Assembly (NCBI RefSeq): GCF_030296015.1
Contig: NZ_AP027368.1
Coordinates: forward strand, 1,364,001-1,428,000
Reading direction: 5' to 3'
From: Ferrimonas sp. YFM
GTDB lineage: Bacteria; Pseudomonadota; Gammaproteobacteria; Enterobacterales; Shewanellaceae
Length of the DNA stretch: 64,000 nt
The notes below the pieces were generated by a model. The model saw only the letters and a list, made by a program, of their open reading frames with translations, ran no database searches and was not told the origin of the DNA. Positions 27,491 through 35,921 of this stretch are shown in pieces. Every line of letters starts with the position of its first letter. Position 1 is the first letter of the stretch. The position numbers were made by a program, and so were the translations under genes.

Positions 27491-28399
27491 TTAACTTAAT
27501 TGAGTGAGTTTGGCACTGCCGCCCTGGTGTTTGCGAAGTCCACTGCCGATAACGGCAGCCAGCCCTCCCCATATCAGCATAAAACCCAGCAACTGCTCCG
27601 GAGGACACAGCTCATTGAACACCCAGATCCCCAGCAGGAACTGCAGGCTGGGATCGATAAACTGCATCAGCCCGTAGGTGGTGAAATTGACTTTCTGAAT
27701 GCCGTGATTGAGCAGGGTCAGGGCAAAGAGGATGAGGGGGGCGAAGCCAAGCTGCAGCCACAGGCTGCTCTGGTCGCTGATCAGGCTGGGCTCTCCCTGC
27801 CAGTGGAGGTAGCCCCAGTACCCCAATGCCAGGGGCAGGACCGCCAGGTGCTCCAGGATTAGGGAGGTGAAGGTGTCGGTTTGGGCGCACTTTTTCAGGA
27901 AACCGTAGAGGGCGAACAGGGCGCCTATCCCTACTGCCAGGAGTACAGAGAAGCTGTGGTTGCCAAATTGCAGCATCAGGCCGATGGCCGCCGCAATCAG
28001 GGCCAGCTTTTGCAGCGGGGAGAGTCGCTCCCTGAGCAGCACCACGGCCAGCAGTACGGACACAAAGGGTGAGAGATACTGTCCCAGGCTGGCGGCGAGG
28101 ATCTGCTGGTTGAGGTAGGCCCAGATACTGAGCAGGCCGGCGGCCATGGCCAGCGGCGCCGCCAGCATGCAGCACAGGGCGGCTTTGGGGTCACGTTTGA
28201 CCTGACGCAGCAGGGGACGCCACTTACCCCTGACAAGAAGCAGGCCGAACAGAATGGCGCTGCCCAGGATGATTCTCAGGGCCACCAAATGGGTTACCTG
28301 GGTCTCGGGCATCAGGTTCAGGTAGAGAGGCAGCATCCCGAAGATGCTGAACGCTATCACGATTTCCAGTTTATGAAACAAGGGACCCACCTCAGGCAA
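27491..28399 (-). CDS. EamA/RarD-type membrane transporter
   Basis: This 302-aa protein has ten hydrophobic segments and two EamA-like halves, the drug/metabolite transporter architecture. The phrase LAASLGQYLSPFVSVLLAVVL aligns with the RarD-specific pattern SLGYFINPL, and LMQFIDPSLQFLLGIWVFNE matches its second half. It lies next to a second RarD-type gene on the same strand with a 73-base gap and is likely an older tandem duplicate. The substrate is unknown. The start at 28399 may be slightly early; the first membrane helix begins near residue 10. Confidence 0.82.
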   Translation of the reverse strand: MPEVGPLFHKLEIVIAFSIFGMLPLYLNLMPETQVTHLVALRIILGSAILFGLLLVRGKWRPLLRQVKRDPKAALCCMLAAPLAMAAGLLSIWAYLNQQILAASLGQYLSPFVSVLLAVVLLRERLSPLQKLALIAAAIGLMLQFGNHSFSVLLAVGIGALFALYGFLKKCAQTDTFTSLILEHLAVLPLALGYWGYLHWQGEPSLISDQSSLWLQLGFAPLILFALTLLNHGIQKVNFTTYGLMQFIDPSLQFLLGIWVFNELCPPEQLLGFMLIWGGLAAVIGSGLRKHQGGSAKLTQLS

Positions 28400-28472
28400 A
28401 ACTGACCCAATGTAGCACCCGCAGTGGCCCCTGGCAGTGAGACGAATTCGGAAATCGGAACTGGATCGCCTC

Positions 28473-29390
28473 TTAAGTCGAATCGGAAGTGTGGCTTGGC
28501 TGCCGGGTGGTTCTGCGCCGAATGCCCGCCATGGCTTCCACAGAGCAGAGCAGCAGCCCCAGCCAGATCAGGCCAAAGCTGACGGCTTTGACCTCGTCAA
28601 AGGCTTCGGCAAACACCAGGGTGGCCAGCAGGAACTGCAGACTGGGCTCGATGTACTGCATCAGTCCCACCATGGTCAGACTGGTGCGGTTGATGGCCAG
28701 GGTAAAGAGCACCAGGGGGATCAGGGTCACCGGGCCGGCGCCCAGGTAGAGCAGCAGGGTGGCGGTGTCCGAGGTGATAAAGGTCAGCCCCTGAGTCTGG
28801 CCGCGCCAGACAAGGTAGGCCAGGGCAGGGGGGATCAGCAGCACCGCCTCCACCATGACCGAGTTGAGGGCATCGAAGCGGATGAATTTCTTAATCAGAC
28901 CATAGAGGGCAAAGGCGCCACCCATCACCAGGGAGAGCCAGGGAAGCTCACCATATTGCCACACCTGGTAGCCGATGCCGGCGGTGGCCAGGATCACCGC
29001 GGCGCGCTGTGCCGGGCTGAGTTTGTCACCCAGAAAGAGCACCCCCAGGGCGACCGCCATCAGAGGGTTGATAAAGAATCCCAGGCTGGCGGCCAGAACC
29101 TGGCCGTTGGTCAGGGCCCAGGTAAAGCTGTACCAGGAGGTGCACATGACGGTGGAGGCCAACAGGCAGAGCAGCAGAGAGCGTTTGTCTGCCCACATGG
29201 CGCTCAGGGAGAGCACGGGTCTGCGCAGCACCAGAATAAGCAGCAGCATGGCCGGTGCCGAGGTGATGATCCTCAGGGCCAGCATCTCCTCCATCTGAGC
29301 GCCCTCCAGCGGGGCATAGTAGAGAGGAAGCAGGCCATAGGCCACGAAAGAGAGGGCTGCCAGCAGGTTGCCGAGTCGGGTTGCGCTCAT
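28473..29390 (-). CDS. rarD: RarD family EamA transporter
   Basis: This 305-aa protein starts at ATG 29390 and has ten hydrophobic segments. The core LAASLGFFINPLMAVALGVL and the later LMQYIEPSLQFLLATLVF match E. coli RarD closely. RarD was named from chloramphenicol-related phenotypes, but its substrate is not established. It lies next to a more diverged paralogue at 27491-28399. The C-terminal tail RRRTTRQPSHTSDST is cytoplasmic. Fairly sure about family, less so about strict orthology. Confidence 0.82.
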   Translation of the reverse strand: MSATRLGNLLAALSFVAYGLLPLYYAPLEGAQMEEMLALRIITSAPAMLLLILVLRRPVLSLSAMWADKRSLLLCLLASTVMCTSWYSFTWALTNGQVLAASLGFFINPLMAVALGVLFLGDKLSPAQRAAVILATAGIGYQVWQYGELPWLSLVMGGAFALYGLIKKFIRFDALNSVMVEAVLLIPPALAYLVWRGQTQGLTFITSDTATLLLYLGAGPVTLIPLVLFTLAINRTSLTMVGLMQYIEPSLQFLLATLVFAEAFDEVKAVSFGLIWLGLLLCSVEAMAGIRRRTTRQPSHTSDST

Positions 29391-29510
29391 GGGTGATGTT
29401 CAAGGGAAAAAGAGGGCGCCATTCTACTGCCGAGGCGGTGTCGGCGACAGGGGGCTTGGGAATAAATTGAGGAGGAGTTCGCGAATACCGGTCGGCGATT
29501 AACCTGGGGT

Positions 29511-29849
29511 TCAGCGTTTGGGGTGGGGGTCCAGCTGCTTCAGCTTGGAGTCCAGCTCTCCGGTGACCGCGTCTTTCAGCATCACCCAATCCCCCAACAG
29601 GCTGTAGAAGGGGTACTGGAAGGTGGCGGGGCGATTTTTCTCGAATCCGAAATGGCCCGCCCAGGCGAAACCATAGCCGATGACTGGCAGGCTGAGCAGT
29701 AACAGGTATTTGCCGGAGGCCACGGCGATGCCCGCCATCAGCAGCACCAGCGCTGAGCCGACGTAATGAAGGATGCGGCAACGGCGATCCCGATGCTCAC
29801 CTAAATAGAAGGGGTAGAATTCGTCAAAAGAGCTAAAGCGCTTATCCAT
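29511..29849 (-). CDS. Mpo1-like / DUF962 membrane protein
   Basis: This 112-aa protein matches the DUF962 (YGL010w/Mpo1-like) family: MDKRFSSFDEFYPFYLGEHR, then R-x-LHYVGSALVLLM, and GYGFAWAGHFGFEKNRPATF, with two or three membrane segments. Yeast Mpo1 is a dioxygenase of 2-hydroxy fatty acids and the conserved histidines (EH, LHY, GHF) are present, but the bacterial role is untested. The start codon, ATG 29849-29847, lies inside one arm of a perfect 15-bp inverted repeat (29848-29888), which on the mRNA would pair the ribosome-binding region. Confidence 0.82.
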   Translation of the reverse strand: MDKRFSSFDEFYPFYLGEHRDRRCRILHYVGSALVLLMAGIAVASGKYLLLLSLPVIGYGFAWAGHFGFEKNRPATFQYPFYSLLGDWVMLKDAVTGELDSKLKQLDPHPKR

Positions 29850-29888
29850 AAACCTGTTGTGACCAAAAACTAATCACAACAGGTTTAT
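29848..29888. promoter_or_regulatory. Perfect 15-bp inverted repeat overlapping a start codon
   Basis: Arms 29848-29862 and 29874-29888 are exact complements with an 11-base spacer. On the Mpo1-like mRNA the downstream arm contains the AGG of the ribosome binding site and the first two bases of the start codon, so a folded RNA would hide both. It could instead be a protein-binding operator. Confidence 0.6.
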
Positions 29889-29891
29889 CAT

Positions 29892-30115
29892 GCTGGTGGC
29901 TAGAGCGCCATATAGTTTCAGAAAAAACACCAGCGAGAGGCAAAATTTTCCCAGGCTAGGCAGATTTCTGACGATCTAGTGGCCCTAAATCGAGGAAATC
30001 TAACGACGCATGGGGGAATTTTGACCTCGCCCTCCGGGAGCGCCGGAAAGTCACTCATCTTTAGTTGTGTCAGTTTGAAAGAGGACTGATATGGCTTGCA
30101 TGAGTGATTTTTCGG
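29892..30115. repeat. Dyad-rich intergenic element (candidate REP/MITE-like unit or structured RNA)
   Basis: Three or four consecutive inverted repeats fill this gene-free stretch: 29892-29898 with 29928-29934 (7/7); 29934-29952 with 30012-30029 (imperfect, AAAATTTT core); 29962-29968 with 29995-30001 (7/7) nested inside; and 30043-30058 with 30100-30115 (14/16). No open frame of note exists. The strand of any transcript is unclear. Confidence 0.5.
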
Positions 30116-30139
30116 TAGCTCTGGTGTTCGTTGACGAAC

Positions 30140-30757
30140 CTATTTGGCGCTCTGGGTGGCAAGGTCCGCTTGGGCACGCAGGACGTCGAAGCCTTCGGCC
30201 TGGAGCATCTCGGTGAGGCGGATCAGCGGCAGACCCATCAGGGTGTTGGGGTCGCGGCCACTCAAGCGGTCGAACAGGGCGATGCCCAGGCCTTCGCTTT
30301 TGAAGCTGCCGGCGCAGTTATAGGGCTGTTCCGCCTTGAGGTAGGCGTCGATCTGCTTGTGGCTCAGGGTGCGGAAGTACACCTTGAAGGTTTCCACGTC
30401 CACCTGGCTTTCACCGGTGTCGGTGTTGAGCAGACACAGGCTGGTATAGAAGGTGACCTTTTTGCCACTGGCTGCGGTCAGTTGCTCAATCGCCTTCTCA
30501 TGGGTGCCGGGCTTGCCCAGGATCTCATCATCGATGACCGCCACCTGGTCGGAACCGATGACCCAGGCGTCGTTGTGCTGAGCACCGGCGGCACGGGCCT
30601 TGGCTTCGGCCAGGCGCATAACCAGCTGATAAGCGGTTTCATTGTCGAGAGGGGTCTCGTCCACTTCTGGCTTTTCACAACTGAAAGGGAGATTCAGTTT
30701 CTCTAGGATTTCTCGGCGAAAGGGCGAAGTGGAGCCCAAAATAAGCGGCTTTTTCAT
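30140..30757 (-). CDS. yceF: Maf-family nucleotide pyrophosphatase, YceF subfamily
   Basis: This 205-aa protein starts at ATG 30757. It shows the Maf signature LILGSTSPFRREILEKL with the downstream KPEVDET and a central GSDQVA(V) motif that supplies the catalytic Asp. Maf/YceF proteins hydrolyse modified nucleoside triphosphates; the E. coli YceF branch prefers 7-methyl-GTP. Genomic position supports YceF: it is divergent from yceD-rpmF-plsX-fab, exactly as in E. coli. The C-terminus is slightly longer than usual (ADLATQSAK). Confidence 0.92.
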   Translation of the reverse strand: MKKPLILGSTSPFRREILEKLNLPFSCEKPEVDETPLDNETAYQLVMRLAEAKARAAGAQHNDAWVIGSDQVAVIDDEILGKPGTHEKAIEQLTAASGKKVTFYTSLCLLNTDTGESQVDVETFKVYFRTLSHKQIDAYLKAEQPYNCAGSFKSEGLGIALFDRLSGRDPNTLMGLPLIRLTEMLQAEGFDVLRAQADLATQSAK

Positions 30758-30991
30758 AGGCTGTCTGGTAAAAAGTGAGACAAATTTTCAGGCCGCAAGC
30801 CTAGCAGACTCGAGGCCGGGGCACCATGGAGCCCATTGATTTGGGTCAAACGTCCGCCACTCTAACGGAGTTCAAGGGTTTTACCCTGGAAAAACGGGGC
30901 AAAAATCAGCCATCAAGCTATATTTTACCGACCTCGGCCCGTAGTATGGTCAGCCCTTAGCCAGCCTGGGTTTTCGCAGCTAAAATTTCCT

Positions 30992-31020
30992 TTGACTCAG
31001 CTTGAGACGATCGATAAACT
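30992..31020 (+). promoter_or_regulatory. Candidate sigma-70 promoter immediately ahead of yceD
   Basis: TTGACT (30992-30997) and TAAACT (31015-31020) are 17 bases apart. The expected transcription start near 31027 would leave almost no leader before ATG 31030. Confidence 0.5.
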
Positions 31021-31029
31021 GCGCGGCCT

Positions 31030-31557
31030 ATGCAGAATGTACAAATTCCGGTTTCGCTCGACCCAAAACGAGCCGCCCAAAGAAGATTGGTGTATGAAGG
31101 TCTCCTTCTCGCTAAGAATCTGAAGCGATTGATTGGTGTGAGTTCCGGCGATTGCACTGATGCCGAGGTGACCGTTGAATGCGGCACTGACATCCAGGGG
31201 ATAGTCTACCTCAAGGGGAAGGCTGTGACGGAGCTCACTCTGACATGTCAGCGTTGTATGGAGCCTTTTCGGCAGACTCTCGCAGTTGAATTCGCATACA
31301 GCCCTGTGACCGACGAAGCACAGGTCGAAGAGCTCCCGGATGCTTACGAACCCGTCGAGTTAGATGAACACGGTGAGGTTCGACTTCATGAACTGGTGGA
31401 GGATGAGCTGCTGCTGATGGTCCCGATGATGCCTATGCATGATCTGGCCGACTGCAGTCGCCCCGAAACCGAAGTCGTCGTCGGCGACCTGCCCAAAGAG
31501 AGTGAAGATGAGCGTCCGAATCCCTTTGCGGTGTTACAAAAGCTTAAGAGTAAGTAA
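31030..31557 (+). CDS. yceD: YceD-family 23S rRNA accumulation protein (DUF177)
   Basis: This 175-aa protein starts at ATG 31030 (MQNVQIPVSLDPKRAAQRR), the same start as E. coli YceD. It contains the DUF177 core with LTCQRCMEPF near residues 74-83 and the C-terminal acidic/NPFAVLQKLK tail. YceD is linked with 23S rRNA accumulation and ribosomal large-subunit assembly. It is the first gene of the yceD-rpmF-plsX-fab cluster. No ribosome binding site is visible before the ATG; a promoter-like pair at 30992-31020 suggests a leaderless or near-leaderless transcript. Confidence 0.93.
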   Translation: MQNVQIPVSLDPKRAAQRRLVYEGLLLAKNLKRLIGVSSGDCTDAEVTVECGTDIQGIVYLKGKAVTELTLTCQRCMEPFRQTLAVEFAYSPVTDEAQVEELPDAYEPVELDEHGEVRLHELVEDELLLMVPMMPMHDLADCSRPETEVVVGDLPKESEDERPNPFAVLQKLKSK

Positions 31558-31573
31558 TTAGGAGATTGGGGCC

Positions 31574-31744
31574 ATGGCCGTACAACAGAATAAAGTTACC
31601 CGTTCACGTCGCGGTATGCGTCGTTCTCACGATGCGCTGACCACTTGCCAGCTGTCTGTGGACGCAACTTCCGGTGAAACCCACCGTCGCCACCACGTAA
31701 CCGCTGACGGTTACTACCGTGGTAAAAAGGTAATCAACAAGTAA
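31574..31744 (+). CDS. rpmF: 50S ribosomal protein L32
   Basis: This 56-aa protein starts at ATG 31574 after a GGAG-type ribosome binding site (31561-31564, with AGGAGA across the line). The sequence [20 protein letters not shown] is the classic L32 start, and the C-terminus ends [11 protein letters not shown]. The zinc-finger cysteines of some L32 forms are absent apart from one Cys (residue 25), as in the non-zinc gammaproteobacterial type. Its codon use is visibly biased toward highly expressed codons. It sits 16 bases after yceD and is co-transcribed with plsX. Confidence 0.97.
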   Translation: MAVQQNKVTRSRRGMRRSHDALTTCQLSVDATSGETHRRHHVTADGYYRGKKVINK

Positions 31745-31756
31745 GTTGATACCGCT

Positions 31757-32785
31757 TTGACTCATCTAACCCTAGCGTTAGATACCATGGGGGGCGATCA
31801 CGGCCCCCATGTCACAGTGCCTGCAGCTTTGCAGGCATTGTCGGTTTACGCCGACCTTCATCTGATCCTCGTGGGCGACCGCCCCACCATCCTCTCTATT
31901 ATGCGTCAGCGTCAGGCCTGTGAATCAGAACGCCTGAGGATTCTGCACGCCGAGCAGGTGGTTCAGATGGGCGATAAGCCGCTGCATGCCCTGCGTCGAC
32001 TCAAGCACAGCTCCATGCGACTGGCCCTGGATCTCGTGGCCAATGGCCAGGCTCACGCCTGCGTCAGTGCCGGAAATACCGGTGCCCTGATGACCATGGC
32101 CAAGGTGGTGCTGAAAACTCTGCCTGGTGTCGACCGCCCCGCTTTAGTGACCGCGTTGCCCACCATGACGGGTGACCCGGTCTATCTGATGGATCTCGGT
32201 GCCAACGCCAGTTGCGACTCTCATGCGCTGTTTCAGTTTGCCGTGATGGGTTCGGTGCTCGCCGAGCAGGTGGCAGGTAAGACCAACCCCAGGGTTGCCC
32301 TGCTGAATATTGGTACCGAAGAGATCAAAGGAAATGATCAGGTTCAGCAGGCATCCGGCCTGCTGCAGTCCACACCGCACATTAACTACACCGGGTATGT
32401 GGAGGGTGACCGCATCTTCTCCGGCGAGGCCGACGTGATTGTCTGCGACGGCTTTGTGGGGAACGTTACCCTGAAGACCACGGAGGGGATAGCCCGCCTG
32501 TTGATGCACCAGATAGCTCAGTCGGTTAAGCGGAATCCGCTGGCCCGCTGTCTGAGCTGGCTGCTCAAGGGCAGGCTGAAAAAGCTGTTTTTGCAAATGA
32601 ACCCCGACCACTATAACGGTGCGAGTCTGTTAGGATTGCGCCATATTGTGGTGAAGAGCCACGGTAATGCTGATGAGCTGGCCTTTCTGCGCGCTGTCGA
32701 AGAAGCCATGACAGAGGTTCAAAGGCAAGTGCCTGGCAAGATTGAAGCTCAACTCGAGTCGGTGTTACTAGAAAAGTCCTGTTGA
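31757..32785 (+). CDS. plsX: Phosphate acyltransferase PlsX
   Basis: PlsX converts acyl-ACP to acyl-phosphate for the first acylation of glycerol-3-phosphate, linking fatty acid and phospholipid synthesis. At 342 aa it is the normal length. [12 protein letters not shown] lies at the N-terminus, and SAGNTGALM and [14 protein letters not shown] follow. The start is TTG 31757; the rpmF stop is in the same frame just upstream, and no ATG or GTG precedes the conserved region, so the rare TTG start is well supported. It ends 7 bases before fabH. Confidence 0.95.
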   Translation: MTHLTLALDTMGGDHGPHVTVPAALQALSVYADLHLILVGDRPTILSIMRQRQACESERLRILHAEQVVQMGDKPLHALRRLKHSSMRLALDLVANGQAHACVSAGNTGALMTMAKVVLKTLPGVDRPALVTALPTMTGDPVYLMDLGANASCDSHALFQFAVMGSVLAEQVAGKTNPRVALLNIGTEEIKGNDQVQQASGLLQSTPHINYTGYVEGDRIFSGEADVIVCDGFVGNVTLKTTEGIARLLMHQIAQSVKRNPLARCLSWLLKGRLKKLFLQMNPDHYNGASLLGLRHIVVKSHGNADELAFLRAVEEAMTEVQRQVPGKIEAQLESVLLEKSC

Positions 32786-32792
32786 TATTCCT

Positions 32793-33758
32793 ATGTATAC
32801 AAAAATTTTAGGTACTGGGAGCTACCTGCCCACCCAGATCCGCACCAATGCTGATCTGGAAAAGATGGTGGATACCTCCGATGAGTGGATTCTGGAACGT
32901 ACCGGCATCCGTTCACGCCACATCGCCACCGGCGATGAAAATGTCTCCACCATGAGCCATCGCGCCGCGGTGAAAGCTCTGGAGATGGCCGGCATTGATG
33001 CCTCCGAGTTGGATATGATCATCTGCGGCACCTGCAGTGCCCCCAACTCCTTCCCCTCCGCCGCCTGTGAGGTTCAGGAACTGCTGGGTATTGGCAGCAT
33101 TCCCGCCTTTGACGTGGCCGCTGCCTGCAGTGGCTTCATCTATGCACTGGCCGTGGCGGACCAGTTTGTTAAATCCGGTGCCTGCAAGAAGGTGCTGGTG
33201 ATTGGTGCCGATGCCCTGGCAGACATGTGCGATCCCGATGACCGTACCACAGTGATTCTGTTTGGTGACGGGGCCGGTGCCGCCGTGGTCGGCGCCTCTG
33301 AAGAGCCTGGTGTGCTCTCCACTCACATTCACGCCGATGGTCGTCAAGGCCCGCTGCTCAAGGCCGCCGCGCCCGCCCGCAGCAAGACTCCACGTGCCAC
33401 CAGCAGTGACGAGTACATGTTTATGAAGGGGAACGAGGTGTTCAAGCACGCCGTGACCCGACTGGCGGAAGTGGTCGAGGAGACTCTGGAAGCCAACCAG
33501 ATGGATCGCAGTGAGATCGACTGGCTGGTGCCCCACAACGCCAACTACCGCATTCTTAAGGCAACCGCCAAGAAGCTGAATATGGGTATGGACCAGGTGG
33601 TTCTGACCCTGGCCGAGCACGGCAACACCTCGGCGGCCTCCGTGCCCATCGCCCTGGATGTGGCGGTGCGTGACGGTCGCATCCAGCGTGGCCAGGTGCT
33701 GCTGCTGGAAGCCTTTGGCGCCGGTTTTGCCTGGGGCTCTGCCCTGATCCGTTTTTAA
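32793..33758 (+). CDS. fabH: 3-oxoacyl-ACP synthase III FabH
   Basis: FabH starts fatty acid synthesis by condensing acetyl-CoA with malonyl-ACP. At 321 aa it is the normal length. The active-site cysteine lies in [13 protein letters not shown] near residue 113, with the catalytic His in VPHNANYRI near 247 and Asn in EHGNTSAAS near 277. It starts at ATG 32793, 7 bases after plsX, and precedes fabD. Confidence 0.96.
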   Translation: MYTKILGTGSYLPTQIRTNADLEKMVDTSDEWILERTGIRSRHIATGDENVSTMSHRAAVKALEMAGIDASELDMIICGTCSAPNSFPSAACEVQELLGIGSIPAFDVAAACSGFIYALAVADQFVKSGACKKVLVIGADALADMCDPDDRTTVILFGDGAGAAVVGASEEPGVLSTHIHADGRQGPLLKAAAPARSKTPRATSSDEYMFMKGNEVFKHAVTRLAEVVEETLEANQMDRSEIDWLVPHNANYRILKATAKKLNMGMDQVVLTLAEHGNTSAASVPIALDVAVRDGRIQRGQVLLLEAFGAGFAWGSALIRF

Positions 33759-33772
33759 AGGAATCTGAGATT

Positions 33773-34696
33773 ATGTCCAAGTTTGCTTTTGTATTTCCCG
33801 GCCAGGGCAGCCAGGCCGTAGGGATGCTGTCCGAGATCGCCGCCGAGAATCCGGTGATTGAACAGACCTTTGCCGAAGCCTCCGAAGTACTGGGTTACGA
33901 CCTGTGGCAACTGGTGAGTCAGGGCCCGGCCGAGGACCTGAATCAGACCCAGCGTACCCAGCCTGCACTGCTGACCGCCAGTGTGGCGCTCTACCGTGCC
34001 TACCAGGCTGCCGGTGGCCAGGCGCCTGCCGCCATGGCTGGCCACAGCCTGGGTGAGTACTCCGCCCTGGTGTGTGCCGGTGTGATCGACTTTAAAGACG
34101 CAGTGAAACTGGTTGAGCTGCGTGGCCTGGCGATGCAGGATGCGGTTCCTGCCGGTACCGGTGCCATGTACGCCATCATCGGCCTGGCCGATGACGCCAT
34201 CGCCACCGCCTGTGAGCAGGCGGCTCAGGGGCAGGTGGTGTCTCCGGTGAACTACAACAGCCCGGGTCAGGTGGTGATCGCCGGCGAAAAAGCCGCCGTT
34301 GAGCGTGCCGGTGAGCTGTGCAAAGAGGCTGGCGCCAAGCGTGCCCTGCCACTGCCAGTGAGCGTGCCTTCCCACTGCGCCCTGATGAAGCCTGCTGCCG
34401 AGAAGCTGGCGGATGCCCTGGCCAAGCTGGAGCTGAACGCCCCAGCCATTCCTGTACTGAACAACGTGGATGTGGCGGCTGCCGACGATGTGGACGCCAT
34501 CCGTGATGCCCTGGTGCGTCAGCTGTACAGCCCGGTTCGCTGGACCGAGACCATCAACGCCATGGCAGAGATGGGAATTGAGACTACCTTTGAGTGTGGT
34601 CCCGGCAAAGTGCTCACCGGCCTGGCCAAACGAATTAACAAGACGATCGCTGCAGCGGCGCTGAACGACTCGGCGACCCTGGCGGCGGCCCTATAA
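33773..34696 (+). CDS. fabD: Malonyl-CoA:ACP transacylase FabD
   Basis: FabD loads malonyl groups onto ACP. At 307 aa it is the normal length. The nucleophile elbow GHSLGEYSALV lies near residues 90-100, the conserved Arg near 117 in LRGLAMQDAV, and the catalytic His in VPSHCALM near 201. The N-terminus FVFPGQGSQAVGML is typical. It starts at ATG 33773, 14 bases after fabH, in the same operon. Confidence 0.96.
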   Translation: MSKFAFVFPGQGSQAVGMLSEIAAENPVIEQTFAEASEVLGYDLWQLVSQGPAEDLNQTQRTQPALLTASVALYRAYQAAGGQAPAAMAGHSLGEYSALVCAGVIDFKDAVKLVELRGLAMQDAVPAGTGAMYAIIGLADDAIATACEQAAQGQVVSPVNYNSPGQVVIAGEKAAVERAGELCKEAGAKRALPLPVSVPSHCALMKPAAEKLADALAKLELNAPAIPVLNNVDVAAADDVDAIRDALVRQLYSPVRWTETINAMAEMGIETTFECGPGKVLTGLAKRINKTIAAAALNDSATLAAAL

Positions 34697-34712
34697 CAAG
34701 GAAACGACTCCT

Positions 34713-35459
34713 ATGAGCATTAGTATGGATCTGAGCGGCAAGATCGCCCTGGTCACCGGCGCCAGCCGTGGCATCGGTCGTGCCATTGCTGAGCAACTGG
34801 TAGCAGCCGGAGCCAAGGTGATTGGTACCGCCACCAGCGAGCGTGGCGCGGGCGCCATCAGCGACTACCTGGGCGACAACGGCCAGGGTATGGTACTGAA
34901 TGTGACCGAACAGGCCTCCATCGATGAACTTTTTGCGGCAATTAAGGCCGAACATGGTGACATCGATATTCTGGTGAACAACGCCGGCATCACCCGTGAC
35001 AACCTGATGATGCGGATGAAAGAGGATGAGTGGAACGATATCATCGACACCAACCTCACCTCAGTGTTCCGCACCTCCAAGGCGGTACTGCGTGCCATGA
35101 TGAAGAAGCGCAACGGTCGCATCATCAACATCGGCTCCGTAGTCGGCACCATGGGTAACGCCGGTCAGGCCAACTACAGCGCCGCCAAAGCGGGTCTGCT
35201 GGGCTTCACCAAGTCACTGGCTCAGGAAGTGGCCAGCCGTGGTATCACAGTGAATGCTGTGGCTCCCGGTTTCATCCAGACCGATATGACTGACGAGCTT
35301 ACCGAAGACCAGAAACAGGGAATCATGGGCCAGGTGCCTGTAGCCCGTCTGGGTCAGCCGCAAGAGATTGCTGACGCAGTTGTATTTTTGGCTTCCGATC
35401 GTGCAAGCTATATCACTGGTGAAACTTTGCATGTCAACGGTGGGATGGTGATGGCCTAA
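34713..35459 (+). CDS. fabG: 3-oxoacyl-ACP reductase FabG
   Basis: FabG reduces 3-oxoacyl-ACP with NADPH in each elongation cycle. It is a 248-aa short-chain dehydrogenase with the cofactor loop VTGASRGIGRAIAEQL near residues 14-30, NNAG near 90 and the catalytic Ser-Tyr-Lys set (GSVVGTMGN, YSAAKAG). The start ATG 34713 has AAGGA a few bases upstream; ATG 34725 is an alternative. The stop is followed by 166 bases leading to acpP. Confidence 0.96.
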   Translation: MSISMDLSGKIALVTGASRGIGRAIAEQLVAAGAKVIGTATSERGAGAISDYLGDNGQGMVLNVTEQASIDELFAAIKAEHGDIDILVNNAGITRDNLMMRMKEDEWNDIIDTNLTSVFRTSKAVLRAMMKKRNGRIINIGSVVGTMGNAGQANYSAAKAGLLGFTKSLAQEVASRGITVNAVAPGFIQTDMTDELTEDQKQGIMGQVPVARLGQPQEIADAVVFLASDRASYITGETLHVNGGMVMA

Positions 35460-35625
35460 ATTTTGGGCCGGATCGTGATCCAGTAGGTAATTTGAGTCTA
35501 ATTTCGCCTAAATGATGCAAACTCCGTGGTTTGACCATTAAGACCTCGCTTGCATTGTGGGATGAATCGAATAAACTACTCGCAACTCTACGCAGATGCG
35601 TAAATTTAATAGGAAAGCGAAGACT

Positions 35626-35859
35626 ATGAGCAACATCGAAGAACGAGTTAAGAAGATTATCGTTGAACAGCTGGGCGTAAAAGAAGAAGACGTTAAGGCT
35701 GAAGCTTCTTTCGTTGACGATCTGGGTGCTGATTCTCTGGACACCGTTGAGCTGGTTATGGCTCTGGAAGAGGAGTTCGATACCGAGATTCCTGACGAGG
35801 AAGCCGAGAAGATCACCACCGTTCAGGCTGCGATCGACTACGTTACTGCTAACCAGTAA
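35626..35859 (+). CDS. acpP: Acyl carrier protein
   Basis: ACP carries growing acyl chains on a 4'-phosphopantetheine arm attached to the serine in [12 protein letters not shown] (Ser37 by family numbering). From ATG 35626 ([12 protein letters not shown]) it is 77 aa, the normal size, and strongly acidic. Codon use is that of a highly expressed gene. The open frame extends up to 35596, but the short form with AGGAAAG upstream matches the family. It lies between fabG and fabF, with its own terminator/attenuator at 35874-35905. Confidence 0.97.
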   Translation: MSNIEERVKKIIVEQLGVKEEDVKAEASFVDDLGADSLDTVELVMALEEEFDTEIPDEEAEKITTVQAAIDYVTANQ

Positions 35860-35873
35860 GCAGAAGAATTATG

Positions 35874-35905
35874 AAACAGGCGGCATGGGCCGCCTGTTTT
35901 TGTTT
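35874..35905 (+). terminator. Terminator or attenuator between acpP and fabF
   Basis: An 11-bp stem (35874-35884 with 35889-35899) is followed by a T-rich tail, 14 bases after the acpP stop and 17 bases before fabF. This would let acpP be made in excess over fabF. Confidence 0.85.
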
Positions 35906-35921
35906 CTGACGGAGAGAGACA

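Noticed and set aside
27418-27507. Plus-strand 29-codon frame starting MAYVVDEWLGKQ, with a hairpin and T-run at its end
   Set aside because: No ribosome binding site or promoter is visible and it overlaps the end of the EamA gene; too little to call a gene, though the hairpin at 27468-27484 is real.
30126-30139. Small hairpin after the yceF stop
   Set aside because: Only a 5-bp stem and no T-run; not reported as a terminator.
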